A DNA stretch of 19,063 nt from Cyanobacteria bacterium UBA7753. GTDB taxonomy: Bacteria; Cyanobacteriota; Vampirovibrionia; Gastranaerophilales; Gastranaerophilaceae. The notes under the pieces were generated by a model, which saw nothing but the letters and a program-made list of their open reading frames with translations, did not search any database and was not told where the DNA came from. The number at the start of each line of letters is the position of its first letter. The stretch's first letter is position 1. Below, one piece after another: positions 14,174 through 19,063 of this stretch. A program made the position numbers and the translations under genes. The DNA is taken from positions 1 through 19,063 of the forward strand of contig DLEF01000013.1 of the NCBI GenBank assembly GCA_002481545.1, in the 5' to 3' direction.

Positions 14174-15241
14174 TTATTTTAAGTTATAATCTTCTTTAAT
14201 TACGGCTTCAAGTTTGTCCAAAAGCTCGTTTTCGGGTACTCTTGAGAGTATAATTTCACCTTTCTTGAAGATGTAACCTTCGCCTATGGCCCCTGCGATA
14301 CCATAATCAGCGTGAGATGCTTCCCCCGGCCCGTTTACGGGACATCCCATTGTCGCGATTGTGATAGGCAAATCAAGGTTCTTAAATCTTTCTTCAACCT
14401 GTTTTGCAAGCTCTATCAGTTTTATTTGTGTTCTTCCGCAGGTAGGGCAAGAGATAAAGTTTACTCCTCTTTGTCTCAATCCGAGGGCTTTTAGTATTCC
14501 CCATCCTGCATGGACTTCTTCAACAGGGTTTTCGGTGAGCGATACACGGATTGTATCTCCGATACCTTCAGCAAGCAGAGTACCTATCCCGACTGCTGAT
14601 TTGATGAGCCCGCCTTTGAGTGTTCCTGCCTCGGTTACGCCGACGTGGAGCGGATAATCAACTCTTTTTGCCATTAATCTGTATGCGTCTATTGTTGTCG
14701 GAACATCAGACGATTTCAAAGAGATTTTTATGTTGTCATAGTCTAAATCCTCAAGGATTTTTATGTGCCCCATTGCACTTTCAACCATTTTTTCGGCAAG
14801 GGTTAAGTCTGTACGTTCTTTGAGTGATTTTTCCAAAGAACCTGCGTTTATACCTATTCTGATAGGAACATTATTCGTTTTTGCAAGAGAAACGACTTTT
14901 TCTGTATGTTCTCTTTTGCCGATGTTGCCCGGGTTAATACGCAATGCATCAATCCCGTTTTCAATACATTGGATTGCGAGTCTGTAATCAAAATGGATAT
15001 CTGCGACCAAAGGGAGCGGTGATTTTTTGATTAGCGTTTTTACCGCAGCTGCTGCGTCTTTGTTTAGTACGGCGATTCTTACTATCTCACAGCCTGCCTC
15101 ATAAAATTCGTTTATTTGCGCAAGTGTTGCATCTATATCGCGTGTATCCGTGTTGCACATTGTCTGTACCGAGATAGGAGCTCCGCCTCCGATTTTTACG
15201 TCACGTATTTTTATTTGTTTTGATTTTCTTCTTGTAATCAT
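14174..15241 (-). CDS. ispG: 4-hydroxy-3-methylbut-2-enyl diphosphate synthase
   Basis: A 355-residue Fe-S enzyme of the MEP isoprenoid pathway, converting methylerythritol cyclodiphosphate to HMBPP in the cytosol. The TIM-barrel part runs to about residue 250, with VQTMCNTDTRD (25-35), ADIHFDYRLA (80-89) and RINPGNIG (101-108). The C-terminal cluster domain carries the [4Fe-4S] ligands Cys265 and Cys268 (SCPTCGRTQ), Cys300 (MGCPVNGPGE) and the unusual fourth ligand Glu307. Length is that of the compact bacterial form, without the inserted domain found in plants. A GGGGGAAG site about 9 bases before the ATG supports the start. Monocistronic, with an extended -10 promoter at 15279-15287, and convergent with the helicase-nuclease gene. 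Confidence 0.96.
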   Translation of the reverse strand: MITRRKSKQIKIRDVKIGGGAPISVQTMCNTDTRDIDATLAQINEFYEAGCEIVRIAVLNKDAAAAVKTLIKKSPLPLVADIHFDYRLAIQCIENGIDALRINPGNIGKREHTEKVVSLAKTNNVPIRIGINAGSLEKSLKERTDLTLAEKMVESAMGHIKILEDLDYDNIKISLKSSDVPTTIDAYRLMAKRVDYPLHVGVTEAGTLKGGLIKSAVGIGTLLAEGIGDTIRVSLTENPVEEVHAGWGILKALGLRQRGVNFISCPTCGRTQIKLIELAKQVEERFKNLDLPITIATMGCPVNGPGEASHADYGIAGAIGEGYIFKKGEIILSRVPENELLDKLEAVIKEDYNLK

Positions 15242-15278
15242 TTTATTTATCTTCCCCCGAATAATCTTTTTGATAAGA

Positions 15279-15287
15279 ATTATAGCA
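15279..15287 (-). promoter_or_regulatory. Extended -10 promoter of ispG
   Basis: TGCTATAAT on the minus strand: a perfect -10 with the TGn extension and no convincing -35. It lies about 38 bases upstream of the ispG start. Confidence 0.6.
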
Positions 15288-15319
15288 TAAAAAGAGTAAT
15301 GGTTTTAGGTGTTATTTTC

Positions 15320-15348
15320 TTGACAAAAAGTGGAATATAGTAAATAAT
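15320..15348 (+). promoter_or_regulatory. Promoter facing the small peptide gene
   Basis: A perfect TTGACA (15320-15325), a 17-base spacer, then AATAAT (15343-15348, 5 of 6). No + strand gene follows for 420 bases. Transcription from it would run antisense through the peptide gene at 15392-15466. Confidence 0.45.
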
Positions 15349-15354
15349 AAAAAT

Positions 15355-15460
15355 GCAGGGTGGCACCTTAGTCAAGTGCCGAATAGCTCCGCTAAACAGT
15401 TAATAAATGTAATGCTATTGCACAAATCGCTATTGTGAGCAATAGCATTATTATTTTGTC
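15355..15460 (+). ncRNA. Candidate antisense RNA to the small peptide gene
   Basis: Predicted only from the signals at its ends. It would start at the promoter above and end at a hairpin of AATGCTATTGC (15411-15421) with GCAATAGCATT (15439-15449) followed by the T-rich ATTATTTTG. The RNA would be fully complementary to the 3' part, and most of the coding region, of the peptide mRNA on the minus strand. No known RNA family is recognised. Confidence 0.25.
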
Positions 15461-15466
15461 TAGCAT
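15392..15466 (-). CDS. 24-residue hydrophobic peptide (small membrane protein or type I toxin candidate)
   Basis: A 24-codon frame with a textbook ribosome site: AAGGAGGT (15472-15479, minus strand) stands 5 bases before the ATG. The peptide starts MLDK and then is almost wholly hydrophobic up to ALHLLTV, so it should span a membrane once. A promoter (TAGACC, 17 bases, TACAAT at 15502-15530) fits upstream. The coding region contains a perfect 11-bp inverted repeat. An opposing promoter lies just past its stop codon. Very small hydrophobic peptides with strong translation signals and an overlapping antisense RNA are typical of type I toxin-antitoxin pairs, but I recognise no specific toxin family. 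A constitutive small membrane protein is the main alternative. Confidence 0.45.
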   Translation of the reverse strand: MLDKIIMLLLTIAICAIALHLLTV

Positions 15467-15501
15467 TTTCTACCTCCTTTCTTGGTCTGTCAATTTTTGA
15501 G

Positions 15502-15530
15502 ATTGTAGCCAAGCGGATAGTAGTGGTCTA
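15502..15530 (-). promoter_or_regulatory. Possible promoter of the 24-residue peptide gene
   Basis: On the minus strand: TAGACC, a 17-base spacer, then TACAAT (15502-15507). It predicts a leader of about 30 bases. A second candidate further upstream has TATAAT at about 15582-15587 with TTGCCC 18 bases before it. Confidence 0.4.
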
Positions 15531-15644
15531 CGTTAACCCTGCAGATTTATATTAACATATTTTCTAAAAACTGTCTAGCATTATACAATTTCAACGCTGT
15601 GATGGGCAAATGTCATTCTCAGAACGGGAATATATTTACTTCGG

Positions 15645-15664
15645 TCTTAGTATCTTATTGCCTT
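15645..15664 (-). repeat. Short relic of the CTAAG repeat
   Basis: On the minus strand it contains AAGATACTAAG preceded by GGCAAT, matching the core of 3875-3907 and 4767-4801. Apart from this and the promoters, the stretch 15531-15703 shows nothing I can name. Confidence 0.4.
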
Positions 15665-15703
15665 TTTGGGGCTTAATACTTTAAATTTTCATTATAAATT
15701 GAC

Positions 15704-15732
15704 TTGATAAATTATGCGATTTTGTGTATGAT
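15704..15732 (+). promoter_or_regulatory. clpC promoter
   Basis: TTGATA (15704-15709), a 17-base spacer, then TATGAT (15727-15732), each 5 of 6. The leader is about 33 bases. No CIRCE element or CtsR-type tandem heptad is seen, so heat-shock control of the Firmicutes type is not indicated. Confidence 0.55.
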
Positions 15733-15771
15733 AGGGGTACACGAATTTATATATATAAATAGGAGATATTC

Positions 15772-18315
15772 ATGTTCGAACGTTTTACAGAGAAGGCTAT
15801 TAAAGTCATAATGCTTGCTCAAGAGGAAGCACGCCGACTCGGTCATAATTTCGTAGGCACGGAGCAAATATTGCTGGGGCTTATCGGTGAAGGCACCGGT
15901 GTAGCAGCCAAAACATTGAAATCTATGGGTGTAAACCTTAAAGATGCTCGTGTTGAAGTCGAAAAAATTATTGGCAGAGGCTCAGGCTTTGTAGCGGTAG
16001 AAATACCTTTTACCCCGAGAGCAAAGAGAGTTTTGGAATTATCATGGGATGAAGCAAGACAGTTAGGTCACAACTTCATAGGTACCGAACACTTGTTATT
16101 AGGTCTTATCCGTGAGGGTGAAGGCGTAGCCGCAAGAGTTTTGGAAAACCTTGGCGTTGACCTTAACAAAGTCAGAACCAACGTAATCAAAATGCTTGGA
16201 GAATCTAAGACGACTTCAGGCGCAGGCGGTGGTTCATCATCTTCATCATCAAGCGCATCAAAGGTTAAAACCCCGAGCCTTGATGAATACGGTACTGATT
16301 TAACATTGGCTGCGGCAGAGCAAAGATTGGATCCTGTCGTCGGTCGTGATAAAGAGATTGAAAGGGTTATCCAAATCCTTGCAAGAAGAACCAAAAACAA
16401 CCCTGTATTGTTAGGTGAACCTGGTGTCGGTAAAACCGCTGTTGCGGAAGGCTTAGCTGCAAGAATAGTTGCAGGCGAAGTCCCTGATATTTTGGACGGC
16501 AAGAAGGTTATCCAATTGGATATGGGCTTGTTGATTGCAGGTACAAAATACAGAGGTGAGTTTGAGGAACGTCTGAAAAAGATTATGGACGAAATCAGAC
16601 AAGCAGGAAACGTAATCCTTGTTATTGATGAAATGCATACCTTGATTGGTGCGGGTGCTGCGGAAGGCGCAATCGACGCGGCAAACATTCTTAAACCTGC
16701 ACTTTCAAGAGGCGAAATTCAGGTTATCGGTGCGACTACTTTGGACGAATACAGAAAGTATATCGAAAAAGACTCCGCACTGGAAAGACGTTTCCAACCT
16801 GTTATCATTGAAGAACCTTCAATTGATGAAACGATAGAGATTTTAAGAGGGTTGAAATTCAAATATGAAGAACACCACGGTTTAAACATCTCGGATGATG
16901 CCGTTATTGCTGCAACTAAGCTTTCGGCAAAATACATAAACGACAGATTCTTGCCTGATAAGGCTATTGACGTTATTGATGAGGCAAGTTCAAAAGTCAG
17001 ATTGAAATACAGTTCACTTTGTCCTGAAGGCAAAAAGTTGGATAAACAATTAAAAGAAATCGTTAAGGAAAAAGAAGAGGCTATCAGAAATCAAGATTTC
17101 GAAAAAGCTTCAAACCTTAGAGATGATGAATCCAATATGAAGGACAAAATCAGAGAAGTTAACGAACAGTGGAAGAAGGATAACGAGGCTAACAAACCTG
17201 TCGTGACTGAAGATGATGTTGCGGAAGTTATCTCAACTATGACAGGTGTTCCTGTTACCAAGTTGACGGAAGGCGAAAGCGAAAGATTACTTAAACTTGA
17301 GGACACTCTTCACGCTCGTGTAATCGGTCAGAAAGAGGCTGTTACGGCTGTAGCTAAGGCTATCAGACGTGCCAGAGTCGGTTTAAAATCACCAAACAGA
17401 CCAATCGGAAGTTTCATCTTCTCAGGTCCTACCGGTGTCGGTAAAACCGAGTTGGCAAAAGCTCTTGCAGAGGCTTTGTTCGGCTCTGAAGATAACATGG
17501 TTCGTGTCGATATGTCAGAGTTTATGGAGAAACACTCTACAGCTAAGTTAATCGGTTCTCCTCCGGGATATATCGGTTATGATGACGGCGGACATTTGAC
17601 AGAGATTATCAGAAAGAAACCTTATTCGGTTATCCTCTTTGATGAAATCGAAAAAGCTCACCCTGATATCTTTAATATCATGTTGCAGATACTTGATGAC
17701 GGTCGTTTGACGGATGCAAAAGGACGTCACGTAAGTTTCAAAAACACGGTTATCATTATGACATCAAACGTTGGTGCAAGTATGATTACTCACCAAGGTA
17801 AGCTTGGTTTCACAACAGGCGAAGATGCTCGTAAGGATAAATATGAAAAACTCAAAGATACGGTTAATGAAGAATTGAAGAAGGCATTCAGACCTGAATT
17901 TTTGAACCGTATTGATGATATCATCGTATTTAACCACTTGCAGAAAGACGAAATCAGACAAATTGTTGATTTGATGATGAAAGACTTGTTCAAGAGATTA
18001 TCGGAACGTGATTTGTCTATCGAAGTCACCGATGAGGTTAAAGATTATCTTGCTAAAGACGGTTACTCCGAGGCATACGGTGCAAGACCTTTGAGAAGAT
18101 TGATTCAACGTAAGATTGAAGATAAACTCGCGGAGGAAATCTTGACGAATGCTTACGAGCCGGGCGATACGATTGTATTGAAGCTCAAAGATGATGATAT
18201 CGTATTTGAGAAAAAACCGGGCTCCAAAAAGCAAGAAGAGGCTAAGGAAGAAACAAAAGCTATCGAGGAAAAACCTGCAGAAGATAAACCTGTAGAACAA
18301 AATAACCCTCAATAG
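15772..18315 (+). CDS. clpC: ATP-dependent Clp protease ATP-binding subunit ClpC (Hsp100)
   Basis: An 847-residue two-ring AAA+ unfoldase that feeds proteins into ClpP. The N-domain has two repeats (about 3-69 and 81-143) with the mirrored GHNFVGTEQILLGLIGEG and GHNFIGTEHLLLGLIREG; these read as cyanobacterial-type. A Ser/Gly linker (149-163) follows. AAA-1 has Walker A GEPGVGKT (215-222) and Walker B LVIDE (283-287). The middle domain includes a UVR-like helix pair (about 430-462) as in ClpC. AAA-2 has Walker A GPTGVGKT (552-559), Walker B ILFDE (621-625) and sensor Arg residues in YGARPLRR (769-776). KLGF (677-680) is the ClpP-docking loop. The C-terminus is a charged Glu/Lys/Pro tail (about 815-847). 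AGGAG before the ATG supports the start. Monocistronic, with promoter and terminator; clpP and an adaptor gene are not in the window. Confidence 0.97.
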   Translation: MFERFTEKAIKVIMLAQEEARRLGHNFVGTEQILLGLIGEGTGVAAKTLKSMGVNLKDARVEVEKIIGRGSGFVAVEIPFTPRAKRVLELSWDEARQLGHNFIGTEHLLLGLIREGEGVAARVLENLGVDLNKVRTNVIKMLGESKTTSGAGGGSSSSSSSASKVKTPSLDEYGTDLTLAAAEQRLDPVVGRDKEIERVIQILARRTKNNPVLLGEPGVGKTAVAEGLAARIVAGEVPDILDGKKVIQLDMGLLIAGTKYRGEFEERLKKIMDEIRQAGNVILVIDEMHTLIGAGAAEGAIDAANILKPALSRGEIQVIGATTLDEYRKYIEKDSALERRFQPVIIEEPSIDETIEILRGLKFKYEEHHGLNISDDAVIAATKLSAKYINDRFLPDKAIDVIDEASSKVRLKYSSLCPEGKKLDKQLKEIVKEKEEAIRNQDFEKASNLRDDESNMKDKIREVNEQWKKDNEANKPVVTEDDVAEVISTMTGVPVTKLTEGESERLLKLEDTLHARVIGQKEAVTAVAKAIRRARVGLKSPNRPIGSFIFSGPTGVGKTELAKALAEALFGSEDNMVRVDMSEFMEKHSTAKLIGSPPGYIGYDDGGHLTEIIRKKPYSVILFDEIEKAHPDIFNIMLQILDDGRLTDAKGRHVSFKNTVIIMTSNVGASMITHQGKLGFTTGEDARKDKYEKLKDTVNEELKKAFRPEFLNRIDDIIVFNHLQKDEIRQIVDLMMKDLFKRLSERDLSIEVTDEVKDYLAKDGYSEAYGARPLRRLIQRKIEDKLAEEILTNAYEPGDTIVLKLKDDDIVFEKKPGSKKQEEAKEETKAIEEKPAEDKPVEQNNPQ

Positions 18316-18333
18316 TGAATGGTTTATAAATTT

Positions 18334-18372
18334 AAAAGAAGGCGGACTGTTTATTCAGCCTGCCTTCTTTTG
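18334..18372 (+). terminator. clpC terminator
   Basis: AAAAGAAGGC pairs with GCCTTCTTTT, with an inner CTG/CAG pairing and a small internal bulge. The stem is T-rich at its 3' end and lies 19 bases after the clpC stop codon. Confidence 0.85.
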
Positions 18373-18394
18373 TTCTGCGCGGATCGATTATCAT

Positions 18395-18458
18395 CCCCGA
18401 CTTGGGGAGGATAGTGATTGTAGGCGAGAGAACGAGCCGTACAAGCGCAGGTGGGGAG
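18395..18458 (+). repeat. Second copy of the CCCCGACTTG...GTGGGGAG repeat
   Basis: Direct copy of 5889-5953, with long identical blocks including AGGATAGTGATTGTAGGCGA and GAGCCGTACAAGC. Its flank GCGCGGATCG is a decayed form of the CCGCGGAGCGG arm seen at 5871. A fragment of the right end (GCTCCCCACCTG, inverted) also occurs at 18989-19000. Confidence 0.7.
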
Positions 18459-18568
18459 TGGTAATATTTCGAAATTAATAATGCGTTATTTGTCATCATG
18501 AGCGACAAATCGTATTAACAAAATATATTTGTTTATAAAATGGGGAAGGATTTATAAGCAGAATAAAA

Positions 18569-18609
18569 GATTCTTCGCACTTGCTTTTATCCATGTGCTC
18601 AGAATGACA
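18569..18609 (-). repeat. Half copy of the 156-bp palindromic element
   Basis: AGATTCTTCGC ... GTGCTCAGAATGACA matches 13971-14013. A separate TGTCATCATGAGCG (18491-18504) resembles the other inner arm, so this is a partial or rearranged copy. Confidence 0.65.
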
Positions 18610-18682
18610 GAAAAGAGCAAATTTTATGGATAATTCATTTTGCTGTGTCGGATTATTTTTCAGTTGGTGTGTAATTATAACA

Positions 18683-18719
18683 TACGAAAAGGCAGCTGCT
18701 GGTACAACTGCCTTTCGTA
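18683..18719 (-). other. Isolated hairpin
   Basis: TACGAAAAGGCAG pairs with CTGCCTTTCGTA with one bulged A. It could end a minus-strand transcript (the minus 3' arm contains CCTTTT), but no gene is visible upstream on that strand. Apart from repeats, 18373-19063 holds no coding frame I can support. It has several AAGTTAA/TTAACTT-like words between 18748 and 18800 whose meaning is unclear. Confidence 0.35.
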
Positions 18720-18891
18720 AATGTGAATATGAATATCAAAGAAGTTTCAACTTAATTTTTTAACTTAGTTTAGTGTTTGACTTAACTTGTAAACCTTGAA
18801 TTTAATCTTATTTAATCTTACTTATTTTTCCCAACTTTAAATTATCTTAAATCCCGCTTACTCTTATATAAAGTTTTTTAAGATTAGAAAA

Positions 18892-18921
18892 TTGACTTTT
18901 TTGTTTTATGTTCTTTACAAT
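18892..18921 (+). promoter_or_regulatory. Possible promoter reading out of the window
   Basis: TTGACT (18892-18897), an 18-base spacer, then TACAAT (18916-18921), with a second TACAAT 10 bases later. It may serve a gene to the right of the window. Confidence 0.35.
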
Positions 18922-19032
18922 TTGTTACAATTGACGTTTAGCTAAAGAATAATCGTGAATTGTGGATTACGAATTAAGATTTCTTTTTGCTCCCCACCTG
19001 AAAAACTAACTGCCTTTGTTGCAAGTAAGTAG

Positions 19033-19052
19033 GTCGGATTTACCAATCCGAC
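19033..19052 (-). repeat. 20-bp palindromic dispersed repeat, inverted copy
   Basis: GTCGGATTTACCAATCCGAC is the exact reverse complement of 3950-3969. Confidence 0.75.
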
Positions 19053-19063
19053 AAAGGGTTCTT

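Noticed and set aside
18680..18970. Replication origin suggested by AT-rich DNA and TGTGGATTA at about 18960
   Set aside because: Only one imperfect DnaA-box-like word is present and no dnaA or dnaN gene is nearby.

Overview
The window (low GC, well-ordered bacterial genes, intergenic DNA full of short palindromic repeats) looks like a chromosomal segment from a non-photosynthetic relative of Cyanobacteria, most likely a gut Gastranaerophilales/Melainabacteria (Vampirovibrionia) genome. The main argument is the ClpC N-terminal half, which reads almost like cyanobacterial ClpC, combined with low GC and lineage-type small membrane-anchored proteins. This assignment is from recall of family sequences, not from a search.

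Left end (1-600): the 3' end of a 23S rRNA, a short spacer without tRNA, a 5S rRNA and a terminator, all on the + strand. Next (600-1600) comes a REP-associated tyrosine transposase (RAYT) framed by 143-144 bp palindromic units. Each unit is a head-to-head pair of REP elements carrying the GTAG tetranucleotide that is typical of RAYT/REP systems. A further inverted REP lies at 3472-3527. After this comes a two-gene operon (1769-3255) with its own promoter and terminator. It encodes two proteins with the same N-terminal layout (short polar leader, one Ala/Gly-rich membrane segment, basic GKGK-type stop); the first has three exact 11-residue LEA-like repeats.

Middle (3256-9500): an intergenic zone with a 41-codon membrane-peptide gene and several repeat families, then on the minus strand a DUF4186 protein, biotin synthase (bioB) and a uridine kinase-like P-loop kinase. 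Divergent from the kinase is the + operon rdgB-proA, followed by a small orphan protein and a strong terminator.

Right (9500-19063): a DNA-repair pair transcribed divergently, namely a Y-family polymerase with a clamp-binding motif and a UvrD-type helicase fused to a PD-(D/E)XK nuclease with an apparent Fe-S cysteine set. Then ispG (isoprenoid synthesis, minus strand), an unannotated-looking small hydrophobic peptide gene with an opposing promoter (a possible type I toxin-antitoxin or antisense-regulated locus), and clpC with its own promoter and terminator. The last 700 bases hold no gene I can support, only repeats, hairpins and a possible outward promoter.

The housekeeping genes do not form one pathway. 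The most unusual content is the REP/RAYT module, the 156-bp palindromic element present as two inverted copies bracketing about 9.8 kb, and the two very small membrane-peptide genes with excellent ribosome binding sites.
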